A stretch of DNA of 64,000 nucleotides from Massospora cicadina (GCA_022478985.1 JAKSZP010017335.1:58481-122480); one strand, 5' to 3'. Positions 47,740-59,790 are shown, counted from the first letter of the stretch. A program made the numbers and translations. The notes: generated by a model from the sequence alone, not told the origin.

Positions 47740-50700
47740 ATGGGCGCAGTCACGAGATGGCGCCCAACTGTTCTCCGCCGCATCAAATCCCTTCCAGGAA
47801 CAAGGTACTCAAGCCTTATTCTTACTTGGCGTGAGTCTACAATCTCCTCCACTTCCCACTATGGCGCCCCATCCATGAGATAAGCCTCAGGAGTCTCTGG
47901 TGGGGGCCCTCAAACAACGTAAGCTTACTTTCATGGAAGACAGCAAATGTCTGGAATGATGAAGGAAGATTTAACTGGTACAAGGCATGGCCCACCTTTC
48001 TGACAATGTGGTAAAGACCAAGCCTTATTTGGTACCACCTTTTTTCATGGATTCTTGATAAAGATGCTTCTAGAATCAAATAATTAAATCCCCTTCTTTT
48101 TGCTCAGGACTATCCAACTTTTTCCGTTGGCGTTCTCCTTATAAGCTTGCAAAGATACATTAAAGTTTTTGTTCACCCTCTGGTGTACTTTCTTAATCAT
48201 CTTTTCAAAGTCCACCACCGCTTCCACCTTGGATCCACAGCTGGGCTTCATGTTGAAGACTGGGTTGAAGCCATAGTTGATGAAAAAGGGGGAACAACCA
48301 ACGAATTCATGTTGGAAGTTGTTTTAGCTGAATTGATACATGGGAAGGTGAGAAACCCAATATAAATGATCTGCGGCGGTGTAACACCGCAGGAACTGTT
48401 CCAAGCGCTAGTTCACTCATAAAGTCTGTCCATCTGATTGGGGGGTCATAAGCAGCCAAAGGGCGGGGGAGAACTTAAAGTATCTTGCACAACTATTTCA
48501 AAAATACAGAGGTAAAATGGTGCACATAGACTTAATTATTTCACAGGGGACTCCGTAAAAAGAAAACACATGAGAGACAAAGAGTCTTGCCTTTTCAGCT
48601 GTGGTTAACGTGGTTCTGAGGAAATAAGGTAGGCGAACTTTGTAAAACGGTCCATCAATACCATGATGACATTGTAGCCATCAGATTCAGGTATTTCCAC
48701 AACAAAATTCATTAATAAAGAGGTCCATGGCTCTTCAGCCTTTTGAATTGGTAATAACACCCCACTAGTGGCTGGCAATTCGGCTTCATCTGGTTGCAGA
48801 CCAGGCACATTTTAAAGTACCTGGCTACCTGCAGCTAACCCAAACAGTTCTAAATTCAGCGAATTGACGCCAGAATCTTCACCTTCCCAGGATGGCCAAC
48901 AATGATTCTGTCACAATGGTCTCCAATAATTTCCAGACGAAGTGGTTCTTCAGGAACCCTTAGGCCCCCTGATACCACGCCATCTCTTCCTTCACATGTT
49001 AACCCTGGTATTGTCTCCTAATTTAACTTGGTCTTGGCAAGGAGCATAGTATACTCAGCAAAAAAAGGCTTTGAAAGGATTACCTTTAACACAAACGATA
49101 ATATTCCTCATTTTCCAGAGTATCTCAATGGCCCATAGGCCAAGAGGAGGGATGTTGGGACACAATCTTTCTCAATGGAATTGTTAAAAGGGTGTTGTGA
49201 ACATTAACCTCCTTTGGGTCTGGAGCTAGTGCAGGGTTTTGGCATAAAAATCCTCCCAAACCATTCTCCTTTCCCTTCATAAACTCATAAGAAAACGCAA
49301 ATTGGGCCAGGGTCTCATACCAGCGGGTTTGATGCGGGTCAAGAAATGAGGTGCACGGTAGTACAAGTCACAGTGATTTGTACAAATGCGGAATGGTAAG
49401 GATGAGCAATGCAAGTGATGACGCCTATAGATCAGTTCCTCAACCACTGCTAATAATTCTTTGTCACAAATGGCGTAGTCCAACTCTTTTAAGGATATCT
49501 TCCTAAAAATACCACACCAGAATTTCTATACCATCTCTGCCCACATGAAACAAAGCAGCTGCTATGGCGAAGTTGGAGGCATCAGTATCAACAATAAACT
49601 CCTTTTTCAGGATCTACATGGCGAAGGACAGACGTAGACAACAGGGTGCAATTTACTGATTGGAAGGCATCTTGCAAAATGGGAGACCACTGAAGCATTT
49701 TAGCTCCACTCGCCTTATACAAGGGCGCCACCACCTCAGAAAGAATCGGTGTGAATCTCTTAAGGAATTTACATGTCACTAAGAAACTCCTCAATTCATT
49801 GATTAAAGTTTGGGTGCACCACTCACAAATCGCCTTCTCCTTGTCTGGAGTTATCATGTGTCCTTAGTCAAATATGAAGTTGCTAAGGAAGGTGCCCTGG
49901 GACTTAAAGAATTCACACTTATCTACTTTAAGCGTAAGGTTGGTTGCCCTTAAACTCTCCCTCACTCGCCAGCGGTGTATAACATGGGACTTATGATTAT
50001 GGGAAAACACCAGGATATTATCCATGTAAGCCACCGCTTACACACTCAGCCGGCGGGCCGCATCAATACAGCGTTGAAAGATAGCTTTAGCGCTTTTAAG
50101 CCTAAAGATCATAACTCAAAACTATGAAAAAAATTTTGGGTACAGAAAGCTGTTAACCACTCCTGGCCCTTCTTAATCCAGAAATGATTGAACGCATTTA
50201 AACAATCCTGTTTGGAGAAGACTTTAGCCTTCTTCACATAGTAAGAAATCTGAGAATCCAACGGGATAAAATGCAAGTCTGGTACTGTGACGTTGTTGAA
50301 TTCCATTAATTTACGCATGGGCGTAGAGTATCATCAGCATCCTCCACAAAAAATAAGTGAGGAGCATACTGGAGAGGTATGCTGAAATATTGCGCCTTGG
50401 GCTAACAGCTCCTTGACCCACACATCTAATGCTAACTCCTCCCGTTTAGTCAAGGGGTAAATGGGAGAAGCTATACGCAACATATCAACGATGAGTTTTA
50501 ACTCACAATCAAACTCTGATTGAGCTGATAGTACATTGGCTTAAGCCGCGTCAAACAAAGATTTCAGTACCTCCAGAAAGGAAGATAAAGGTACCTCCAA
50601 GGAGGGCTTCAGCAACCGAGTAAGATTGAGTGTGTGGACATGACCAATGGGGCAACTCGCCCTGCTTTTAGCCTTAGACAAGAGGACAACTAATTGTTAA

Positions 50701-51010
50701 CCATTCTTTTAAATCAAGGACAAGGTATTGTCTAACAAAGTTGGTTTTTGAAGTCAAAATTTCGCCACAACTCTACTCCCGAAATAATGGGGTACAAGAA
50801 GTTTTTGGATGCTTAGAAGTGGTCAGCCAAATAATATTTGTCAACTTTTTAATCCACTAACCCTAGAACCTTCGGCGTGGGAATACCTTGGGAATACCTC
50901 CCTTGACCACGCAACTAGCAAATAATTCAACTCAAGGTAGTCAGCCAGGTCTTGGTCAATAAAATTATCAGAAGCTATATCCATCAAAATAATTGTGCTG
51001 TTTTAAAGGG
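47740..51010 (-). pseudogene. PR-RT-RNase H-IN-chromodomain polyprotein of element D
   Basis: Minus strand, high to low. PR near 50990-50930: SDNFIDQDLADYLEL follows a lost DSGA. RT 50320-49570: TVPDLHFIPLDSQI, VFSKQDCLNAFNHFWI (FSKxDLxxAYN), AVAYMDNILVFSHNH at 50037-49993 in place of YxDD, VDKCEFF, then ICEW and LRSFLVTCKFLKRFTPILS. RNase H 49600-49277: TDASNFAIAAALF-like, DYAICDKELLAVVEEL and CTNHCDLYYR. IN 48830-48600: LLMNFVVEIPES with VLMDRFTKFAYLI. IN end 48040-47940: LYHIVRKVGHALYQLNLPSSF and FAVFHESKL. Chromodomain 47870-47740: WEVEEIVDSRQ, LEYLV, then ENSWAPSRDC after a frameshift. Stops and frameshifts make it inactive. Confidence 0.8.
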
Positions 51011-51019
51011 ATGAAAGGG

Positions 51020-51792
51020 TAGCAGTCAACAAAACAATATCTATAATGGCCTTTATTCATAGCTGACAACGCCAACACTTCATCTGAAAATTCTTTTATC
51101 CAAAAAAAGCATGCCTTCAGGGTACATTTTTGCACAAAAATGGAGAAGGATAGTTGGCCACTCTTACTACTGAGGTCACATATCCCAACATACTTAAGAA
51201 GTCACATAAACATTTTTATATTGTAAAAGTAACTCCTTCTCCACCGCCTTTGTACTGCGGATCATGGTAGGGGTCAAGTGCAAGTTCTCTGGTGTGATCT
51301 GGTATACATGAATGGGTTCTAAAATAGAGCCACAAGAGATAATATTTAGCTCGTTTTTATAAATTAGTGTTATAAACTTGAGTTTTGGGGCGTGAACGAC
51401 CCCATACACGTTTTGGTGGCTGGTTGTGAATTGTTAACCAATGCCATCACCACCAGGCCCATCATTGGTAATCCTGCCTGCACCATCCAAATACAGTTTT
51501 GATAAAAATCATTTTAATTAAATTGTTTTTCTAATTTTGGGGGAAAGTTGAGAAATTAAAACACCTGGGTTGCAAAGTGTCCAATTCCACCAGGTATGAG
51601 CAAGAAGGATGGGCACTTCCCAGTTGGAGGTAGAAAAAATACTATGAGATGCAACAACCCTAGGACAAACGAGAAAATGGTGGTGAGCCCCATAGAGGCC
51701 GTGACAAACGGCTGGTGCAACCAATTCACACTTACCAAAAGCCCCACATGGATAATTCTTGCACATGTAAAAGAAAATGTTTGGTTTACTAA
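51020..51792 (-). other. Leader or residual Gag region of element D
   Basis: Lies between the PR and the 5' LTR of D. Minus-strand frames at 51409-51194 and 51766-51518 are open for 70-85 codons. The first, with VVHAPKLKFITLIYKNEL, may be the end of Gag or the start of the PR region. No zinc knuckle was seen. Confidence 0.35.
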
Positions 51793-52678
51793 TGTCAAGA
51801 GAGTGTCTGAGACTCTCATTTTACTAAAAGTGGTGTGGAATGTACAGCCTCACCTCCAGGGAACTAGCTGTTAGTAAGATTGTAAACAGAGCACTGAGGA
51901 GGGTGCAAGAGTCAAAGGGACCCAGGGCAAGGGTTTACAACGCGGTATATAGTAGTTGATAGCAAATAAACTACAAAACTTGGTTGGACCCCAAAGAGAC
52001 TTCCATAAACAATCAGAGATATGTACTGGAGTGCTTTGGTGCCTCGATCTGGAGGGTAACAAGGCGGCCCAGCGGTGCACTAGATACAGTAGATATTTTT
52101 GTTTAAATAAAATGACCAATGTTGTTAGAGACTCCCAAGGAGGCCGCACACAGGATTGCTCAAGGAACCATATTAAAAAACGTAACTAATGGGTTTTTAT
52201 TAGGAAAGTTGACCAACTAGGAAAGTTGGTTTAATAGAAACATACTTAAGCATTGTGGGACGAGTCATCAATTGGCGGAAGTAAGCTAAGCCTAAGTAAA
52301 CAAATAGGCGCATGTAACCATTGGTCAGGGTCCAGTAACTCAAAATTGACCAAATTCGAGTTATAAATCATAACTGGGCTAATTCCAATTTAATAATATT
52401 AAAAATGGAACAGGTCTTGAAATAATTTTCCTTGAGAAACTGTAATGAACCATCAGGATTAAGAATGTAGCTAGTGCGTTTTAACACCAAGGCTGTAACG
52501 CCAGGCTGAGCATCACGCACAATCCCAGGACCAACTTTAGCATATTTTGTCTATACCCAGCGTTGGTCCATGGTATGCTTAAAGTCAGGGAAGCCTTCCA
52601 ACTTAAAATTTTTGGCCTCCTGAAGTCCAGCTTTATCTTTTTAATCCATGCCCTCAATTATGTCATGGAGCCATGACA
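51793..52678 (-). repeat. 5' LTR of element D
   Basis: Carries TG at both outer plus-strand positions (TGTCAAGAGAG at the left; CCATGACA at the right, which is TGTCATGG in element sense), followed by the target duplication GTGCG. Confidence 0.88.
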
Positions 52679-52683
52679 GTGCG

Positions 52684-53904
52684 TTTTTTGGACATCTGAT
52701 TGAGGGTGATAGGCTGATGATCCTCATGGCTTAATTTTTAGAATGTCACACAAAGCTTTCAATATTGATATGGAAGTTAAGGTGCCCTGTCATGGACTAT
52801 TTTCCAGGGAACCCCAACCTGGGAAAAGACTTGCCCCACAAACAACCTATTTCATGTCCTACAACATCTATGGCTTAGGACAAGAAAAAAATGGCACATT
52901 TATTGTAAAGCAGTCTATTACCACCATAATGTTGTCATACACGCACATTAATATACTTACAACGAAATATGCTGTAAGTGAAAACCAGGGTTCTGACACT
53001 AGTTGGAAGTAGGTGAAGAAAAGCATTCCCTTCTTTTCCATAAGATTAGGCTAAACACAGATAAAAAATGGACAATCTAGGTGGGAACCTCTTTTGTCAA
53101 CAATTTCCAGTCATACCATCTTTTTACAAGGGTAAAACAGTTTTCACGATAGGGTGCCCCATGGTGGGAGATCATGATGTTCCCTTTTGACGCGGGAACA
53201 CATATCAGAAAGAACATAAACCCTGTCATAATAAATATCTGCCTCACCTTTGGGATTAGTATCCAGAGTGAACTTTACCATTATCACCTCTTGTAAGGAG
53301 GACTAGTTATTCTAGAATTACTGAATGGGTATGCCAAAAAAGCATCAAGGATGGAGCGATCAGTGACAGGAGAATCTATAGCTATGTCAAGAGAAGTAAC
53401 CTCAATAGGCATATCAGGAAGAGGGTACAGGGCTACTAAGGTTTTGGAACTGCGCAGTTTTGGATTTATATTTTACTTGGGGTTTGGAGTGGGGAAGCAC
53501 TCATAGCAATGCCGGGAGGCAGATGAGCAATAACTTGTGCAAGGAGAATCACTGTGGACAATTAAGAATTTTCTTTACAAAGCGTCCCATATTATAGAAT
53601 TATGGCTCAGGGTATTTAGTAAAGTATAGGCATTTTCCTTCAAAAATCATACTTTTACTTAAAGCTTAATAGGTCGCGGTGAGTCCTGGTCGCCTGTGAG
53701 CCATCTTTTGGAGTTTTTCGTGGTAGGTAATAGATTTATGACAGTGCGCAACACCACGGCTTGTTTAGCACCCTGTAGAAGATACCACTAGTGTATCAAG
53801 GACATGAAACTGCAGCCAACTCTTTATCATAGATATTTCAAGCTTGCTCCACAATGAAAATTCCAAGAAAATTAAGTCCTCTAATGTTCCTTACTCTCAG
53901 TTCT
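52684..53904 (-). pseudogene. RNase H (end) and integrase (first half) of element F
   Basis: Minus strand. RNase H resumes after retroposon R3: LQELRVRNIRGLNFLG, then IYDKELAAV near 53840, the DKELLAV motif. IN follows: YDNIMVVIDCFTINVPFF near 52940-52890, matching YDxIMVVVDRFTK, and SSAYHPQSDVQ at 52720-52690, a near-perfect SAYHPQSDGQ block. The element D target duplication interrupts exactly after this block, and the next block of the same protein continues at 46684. Stops are common. Confidence 0.7.
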
Positions 53905-53917
53905 TGCAGGATAGCTC

Positions 53918-54240
53918 TTTTTTTGGCACTATTTGTGCCCAACCCAAAAGGGGGAGCCGCCACGCATCTTTATTTGCAAATGGGCCAAACAAATGATATT
54001 AGAAATAAAAACTTTTAATATGGCACCTCAGCTAACAGCCTAGGAAGCCATATCAGTAGGCGAGGAAGCTTTAGGGAAAATTTTGTCCGATGCCCATTTT
54101 AGCTGGCAGACCATGGTGGACAGCATCAGAGTTGGAGCATCAGTGACATGGAGCATAGGGAGCTATAGTGAGTGTTTTCTTCATTTATGCGGCCAGCGGT
54201 ATCCATCACCTAAACATATTGAGCAAGTTGATGCTCTTCA
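53918..54240 (-). mobile_element. R3: truncated retroposon copy with target duplication
   Basis: Minus-strand copy of the last 320 bp of family R: plus-strand TTTTTTTGGCAC at the left edge, then CCCAACCCAAAAGGGGGAG, CAAATAAAGATGCGTGG (AATAAA present in its sense is conserved as in R1), and CCTAGGAAGCCATATCAG around the stop. TGCAGGATAGCTC (53905-53917) and TGCAGAAAAGCTC (54241-54253) are a 13-bp direct repeat with two mismatches. R3 sits inside the RNase H domain of element F, whose reading resumes on both sides. Confidence 0.82.
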
Positions 54241-54253
54241 TGCAGAAAAGCTC

Positions 54254-55225
54254 AAAATGAAGTGCCACTGTCATTGTAAGCCACATTAAAAAGAATATTC
54301 TCATCTGCATGTTGAAATACTGGTGTGGTCATAAAGCTTTATTTACTTCTCCAAATCCTGTTGACATTTGGGAGTCCAAAGAATATGTGCGTCCTTACAT
54401 GTGAGGGGGTACTTGGGAGAGGACAATTTTTAAATATTAGGGAATAACTTAAAGAAAGTTACAGATCCTAAGAAGCCGTGCAGTCGCTTCTGCATTCTCA
54501 TAGTGTGCCAGGAGCAGATAGCCTCCAATTTTGAAAGGTGCGATAGCATGCTCATCCTTTAGGACAAGTTACCTAGAAACAGAACTTTACCTCTATAGAA
54601 CTCTCATTTGAAGGGCTTAACTAACAGCATAGCCTTTTATAGTCTAACCAACACAGTGAAAAAAATCCTTGGTGCTATGCACTGCATTGGGTAAGTAAAT
54701 CAATATGTCATCCACATAGACAATTTTACAAGATAAGCTTTGATCAACCAAAGTGTCAATGATTTAAAAGGGAGAACAAACCTATAGCGTTCAAGTCAAA
54801 TGGAATAACCTTAAACTGGTATAATATATACCAGATGCATATTGCTGCAATCCACTCGTACACAGACTTGAATCACACTTGATGAAAATCGTTCACTAAA
54901 GTCAAGGATAAAGAAAATTTTGGATTTAAAAACATCTTGAAATTAATGCTCTCAGAGGTGATGGGTATGGTTCAGGGATCGCCACATTGCTAAAGTGATT
55001 ATAACTCACATATGGTCTCAGATACCATCCAGCTTTTGGGCAATTACTACAGTAAAATTATAAACGAAGTTTTCTTGACCATCCGCTCTATTTTTTTACA
55101 TAATTATTATCTTTGTCCTCAATATCTGGTCTTTCTCAGTCATTTAGGGATAAAAGGGGTAGTTTATTTTGATTAGGTCAAACATTAGGTGTAAAGTTTG
55201 CGATGGGCTTCACCTTATTGGGTGA
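54254..55225 (-). pseudogene. RT and start of RNase H of element F
   Basis: Minus strand. APKAGWYLRP-like DYRxLN region near 55030, then IPEPYPSPLRALI near 54960; VYVDDILIYLP at 54721-54690 with an intact YVDD catalytic box; FLGNLS and ICSW near 54590-54510; a FLGSVTFFKLFP thumb near 54450; WTPKCQQDLE near 54370; TPVFQHADENILFN at 54310-54270 leading into RNase H. Retroposon R3 interrupts the domain at 54253. The upstream linker reaches about 55225, where the frame fades. Confidence 0.72.
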
Positions 55226-55379
55226 AGCTTTAATGTAGAGGTTCTTAGCTTTTTTATGTATATATATTTCTTAATTAAAATTTATTTAAATGTGGTACTC
55301 CAATTAAGCTATTTTGTAATTTTGCTTAGTATTATTAGTATATGACAATTGCAGAGTAATCCTATTGGCTTACTTATAG

Positions 55380-55640
55380 ATATTAAGCTCACTTACCTTT
55401 ACTTTAAAATGGATCATCTTCCTACATCTTGATTTTCTAGTATTTTATACATTACATTTACTTTAGTAGAAATATTACAATTTTTCCTTAATATCTAGTT
55501 GTTGCTGTCTTAATTTTCAAAATTTAGGCTACAGAATAACAATTAGTTTCATCCTACTGAGTACTTTGAGAGCCTGGCCTTGTAGGGCCAGTTGGATGAT
55601 TCTACCAACTGTATTAACAGGATTGTTGCTTCTTTTAAGG
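55380..55640. repeat. Diverged repeat segment, copy 1
   Basis: CACTTACCTTTACTTTAAAA followed by TGGATCATCTTCC, CTTGATTTTC and, later, TGAGTACTTTGAGAGCCTG matches 58963-59200 in order. Weak likeness also extends to the left of both. Copy 2 is interrupted by retroposon R4 at exactly the CACTTACC point; copy 1 is not, and so serves as an empty site. The pair could be old LTRs flanking RT remnant O, but ends are not defined. Confidence 0.45.
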
Positions 55641-57429
55641 TCTTTTAAGTATCACTTGTACTTTAAAAACAGAGTAAGAATGAACAACTTGCAAACAAGC
55701 TATTATCTCTATTGTGAGGCTGCCACATTTACAAGCTGGTCGTTTTAATCTACTATGGGAGAATTATATATGCATTTAGAGAAAATGACCTTCCATAATA
55801 GAAGATTACATACTTCAATCAACTAATAAGGCCTTGAATATTGATGAAGATACCAGGAGCTGTTAAGGTTTTGTGACCTATAAAAACCCTTAGTGGATAA
55901 AATGCTTAGCAAAATTAACTCATTTTAATCCACTTTTTGTCGCTGATGCCTTGATTGGTTGATGTGAAAATGGCTCTGCCAGTGCCCTTTGCCGTTCTGG
56001 TAGTTACTAATAAGCACCAAGCATAAAAGCCCTCAGATTTATTTACATCATTTTACCAACAACATTATACTCTTATTAATTTTATTTAAACTAATTTAAT
56101 TTTATTGAATAAAACTAATTAAATTAGTTTATTTACTTATCACAGATAGGTTTATTTTAGAGCTCATTATATAATTGTAATCCCACTTAACATCTCCAAA
56201 ATCTTTTGATAAGTTTTCATGGGCCTACTGACCTGATATCTAAACCACAATGACCATGTCATCACTCACCACCAATTTTGTCTCCTAGTTGCCTCACATC
56301 TGAAGCGAGACTGAGGGGCGTTTTGCTAAGATGTTGCCATCTGTAGCCTCCAAAATTATGTCACCTTTAATATCTCTATACAAGTTACACACCCTGTATG
56401 TGCTTTGTATCTCTGCTCACCTACCTAATCTAGGATCACACCGAGCATATCTTTGAGGAGAACCATAACATACCACCCACCACGCAGTAATAGAGTGTGT
56501 GCATTAAGGGCATGTGAAGCTTTGTTGGCTGCCACTCCACACGCCTTTCTGCCTCCTCCTCTCCAGGATAAGCTCAAAGTACAATGATCCTCTCAAAAAC
56601 AGGGTTAGATTGATGATCTACAGATCCCTCTTATATTCTCAACTGTATTCAAATCCTATAATCTTTTATCTAAAGTAATCAAGGGGCTACTCTTAAAGCC
56701 ATAACGCCTCCCTCTAACTCATATCCTTAGCTGTAGCAGAGATTTGTTTGACTACGCGTTTTCTCACTTGCCCCTGGCCTATTTTTTAAAGTTTATTAAC
56801 TTGTTGCCCTAATAAGGCATTATTTCAAGACATGTATTATGTTATTGTTGAAAATCCTAATATAAAGATGATGGTGAGAATATCAATCATTTGACTCCCC
56901 CACCTAATTGATGCCTAGATCCAAGAAGATGGTAAAAGGGATTACCCTGATAAGCTGTCTGGAGAAAGTGACAAGTAGCACAGATCAAACTGACTCTAGG
57001 AAAATTCTGAAAAATCAAATGAAGGCTAAGGTACCCCGAGATGAATTCCTACCTAATCAAAGTGATGGATCATCACTAGGTCAGGAAACTACTACTAGAA
57101 GTGGCACTCAAAGCAGAAAATAAAGAAGCATTTTAAAAGGGTAATAATCAAGAAGCTGAAAAATGGCTAAACTAAGTAACCCCCCAGTCTCTTCTGAATT
57201 GTGTATTCCACTCACCATTTTTGCCCTATCAAAATTATGATATAAAGTAACAAGCATCCATAATGCATCACCTGATCAAGATCATCCCTTCCATAAGTCA
57301 CCACCTATATTATTAATTCTTTTTTGGAGTTTATATTGTCATTTGAAACATCTAAAAACCCCTAATTTATACTATAAGCAAAGATTTGTTGTCAAATCCA
57401 AATCTTCTTTTTAATACTTGACTTCTATA
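55641..57429. other. Interval without recognisable genes
   Basis: AT-rich with some moderately GC-richer patches near 56250-56600. A plus-strand frame at 56908-57123 is Ser/Lys/Thr-rich and has no recognisable motif. On the minus strand this interval lies downstream of RT remnant O and might hold its RNase H and IN, but I could not identify them. Confidence 0.25.
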
Positions 57430-57620
57430 AGTCCATCTCATCGTTCTTACCAAACGATGGATACTCTAGTAAATGGTACATAAGAGGGGACTTGACACCA
57501 TTTGTATAAAAATTAAATACTTGTCATGCAACTTAGTTGGCCTCAAGTATTGACCGTCAGGTTTCTTGGCATACCACCATTGAGCTTAAAAAGGTAGCTT
57601 ACAGTTGTCAATTACAGTTC
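57430..57620 (-). pseudogene. RT remnant of gypsy element O
   Basis: Minus strand: AKKPDGQYLRPTKLHDKYLI at about 57580-57520, matching KKPxGxLRxVxDLxxLN, then SSPLMYHLLEYPSFG and an MDL near 57430, in the order PPxxxxLLExFxGxxxxxxLDL. This wording is typical of a gypsy branch common in fungi. Nothing else of the element could be read with confidence. Confidence 0.45.
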
Positions 57621-58412
57621 TTTTTATGATTATGGTTCATTAAAACAATCACTTAACTACATTCATTAACAGTTCTTGGCTTGAATTGGCAGCCTTATTT
57701 ATCCTCATGGCCTATATCTCCGCCACCAGCTTGCCATATGCCTCTGGTGCTGGTGCATTAGCCAGCTGACCATACCCTCGCTACTTCCATACCCTAATTA
57801 GGAACCTTAAAATTTTCCTGATTTCTAATTTTTATTCTCAAACCTTACCTATCTATTTTGTTTTCTTACAAAGTTGCCTTTTAACAACTTGTCCCAAAAC
57901 TGAACCAGTTCAAGCATGAGTCTAATCTCGAACTGTTGGCAACCTTCACACTTTTTGGTGAAAATTTCTAGAATCTGTTGTTGATCTTTCAGAAGTTAAA
58001 CCTGAGTACCACCCAAGAGGTACCAAATACACAACTTTAGTTTCTCCTCCAAGTTGCCAGTGGAAAATATGTTTTAACTTAGTTCTTAAGTTGGGCCCCT
58101 TTGTTGCAGACCATGATTTATGATTTTAAGAAGGCTAATACATCTAGAATCTTGAATTTAGCATCAACGCTTGCTCAGAACCCCAGTAATCCTTATTGAG
58201 TCTTAAATAGGGCTATTCTAGGCTTTATTCTAATATTGGTGAAGGCTTAACTTTGGGTTCTTATTTATCTTCATATATATATTATTTAATAATACTTAAT
58301 ATTCATTTTTGTTATAAGCTGATAAGCCTATTTTATAAGGTTTAAAAACAGTTATAATATATGATTTATAAATGGATGATAATTTTTATTATCATACTTT
58401 GGTATATCAAGA
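57621..58412. other. Interval without recognisable genes
   Basis: Upstream of RT remnant O on the minus strand, so it may be decayed PR/Gag, but no motif is visible. The last 150 bp show weak similarity to sequence before 55380. Confidence 0.25.
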
Positions 58413-58424
58413 TCAATTACCCCA

Positions 58425-58961
58425 CTTCATGGGGCGTTGGAACTCCTTTTTAAAGTTATTCTCATCCCAAAATTCCCCATGTTTTTGATGAGGATGCGAA
58501 ATATGAAATTGAGGAGCTCGCTTTTGGAGCAAGAAACACTTGCATCAATATGGAAAAACTTCTCTGTTTGACCCCAATTATAACCAAACCCACCAGTGCA
58601 TCAAGTCTTTCACTTGTATGCCTGCTCTAATCACTTTCGCTGAGCATCAACTTGCTCAATATGTTGAGGTGATGGACACCGCCTAATCCATTAATTAAAA
58701 ACCCACAATTACACCTCCTTATGCCTCATGTCACTGATGCCCCAACTCCTATGTTATCTGCCATGGTCTTCCAGCTAATGCGGCCGCCAGAAAAAAGTTT
58801 CCCCAAAACTTACTCACCTTCTGATATGGATTCCTAGGCTGTTAACTTAGGGGCTATATTAATGATTTTTTATTATGATAATCCCTTTATTTGGCTCATT
58901 AACAGATAAAGATGCGTGGCGGCTCCCCTTTTGGGTTGGGCACCACTAGTGCTAAAAAAAT
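58425..58961 (+). mobile_element. R4: truncated retroposon copy with target duplication
   Basis: Second-longest R copy (537 bp). Shares GATGAGGATGCGAAATATGA with R1, then CATCAACTTGCTCAATATGT, ATGGACACCGCC, the SPSDMDS-stop coding end, GATAAAGATGCGTGGCGG, and the 3' end GGGCACCACTAGTGC then TAAAAAAA. TCAATTACCCCA (58413-58424) and TCACTTACCTCA (58962-58973) flank it, a 12-bp direct repeat with two mismatches. It confirms the frame of the R1 C-terminus: EEL, FTCMPALI, FAEHQLAQYVEVMDT and the MPHVTDAPTPMLSAM stretch. Confidence 0.8.
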
Positions 58962-59230
58962 TCACTTACCTCAGCTTAAACTGGATCATCTTCCAATATC
59001 TTGATTTTCCCTAGTAAAAAAAGTACTATCAACCTAGTACTGATTTTATGCCTTTACTTAATTAATATATCCGGTTGTGGCCTAGTTTAGAACAAATCCC
59101 AAGATAAAGATCTAAACATTAGGTCTATCCCATTGAGTATTTTAAAGAGCTTGACCCTACATGGTCATCTTTTTGATTCTTTCCCAACTGGCATAAAACT
59201 CATGTAAAAATCTTATTGCTTGACAGCTTA
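58962..59230. repeat. Diverged repeat segment, copy 2
   Basis: CACTTACCTCAGCTTAAA, TGGATCATCTTCC, ATCTTGATTTTCC and TGAGTATTTTAAAGAGCTTG match copy 1 at 55380-55640. It carries R4 at its left boundary. Confidence 0.45.
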
Positions 59231-59499
59231 TTAGCACCATACACATCAAAGTCTGACTTGAATGGTGTAAGAATAAAGGGGCAAAGTGGACAGCTTAGGC
59301 AAAATATCAATAGAGAGTGTCAGAAGTTTGCCTCCCAGGCTTCAGAATAAGAATATTACGGAAAAAATCAGCTAAAAGGGGAGTTTTCAGACATTTGCAA
59401 GTCCTTAAATAATATTAAGTTTGATTTTCCTACTAATAACGATTTTCCAGCCAAAAGACCCTGGCCAATTATCAGTAAAAAACCACAGATTGGGGTAAC

Positions 59500-59790
59500 A
59501 TGACTTTAAATACTTTACGGGCAAATAACCCAATGGACAGCAGCTGGATTACTCTGACCATGAAGTGGACCATGGGGCGTTCATCGGATGGTACTCCCTC
59601 AGCCATGCCCAGGTCCATTCAAGCACCTACGCAGGGACCACCCCATTTTATAGGTGTGGTGGGGTCCCCTGAGGTAAAATTTTATTGTAGGGGATTAGCT
59701 GAAATTTATCAAGTCGTTACCCAATGGGTACATCTTATCCAGACAAAATTCCCCATGCATCATTCAGCCAAAGTGAAGCGAGTTTTATGA
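59500..59790 (+). CDS. Unrecognised ORF, possible Gag fragment
   Basis: Open for 96 codons on the plus strand: Met/Thr/Pro-rich start, then GPPHFIGVVGSPEVKFYC and IYQVVTQWVHLIQTKF. The sequence before it (from about 59280) also reads as protein-like on this strand, with CQKFASQASE and FPTNNDFPAKRPWP. I do not recognise a family. Surrounding context makes a retrotransposon Gag the likeliest origin, but no zinc knuckle or capsid motif is visible. Confidence 0.25.
   Translation: MTLNTLRANNPMDSSWITLTMKWTMGRSSDGTPSAMPRSIQAPTQGPPHFIGVVGSPEVKFYCRGLAEIYQVVTQWVHLIQTKFPMHHSAKVKRVL

Larger units (their letters stand above)
46690..52678 (-). mobile_element. Element D: chromovirus with both LTRs and a 5-bp TSD
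   Basis: Minus-strand insertion of 5989 bp. LTRs at 46690-47578 (889 bp) and 51793-52678 (886 bp) start TGTCATGG in their own sense. The 5' LTR ends CTTGACA; the 3' LTR ends CTTGATA, one change from TG...CA. The direct repeat GTGCG lies outside both ends (46685-46689 and 52679-52683). The internal part holds PR, RT, RNase H, IN and a chromodomain. Only about 780 bp lie between the 5' LTR and PR, and no Gag signature is seen there, so gag is short, decayed or deleted. D splits the integrase of element F. Confidence 0.9.

Noticed and set aside
51556..52189. ORFs of 77-92 codons across the 5' LTR of D as Gag
   Set aside because: Most of the sequence is LTR, repeated at 46690-47578, so it cannot be an internal gene.
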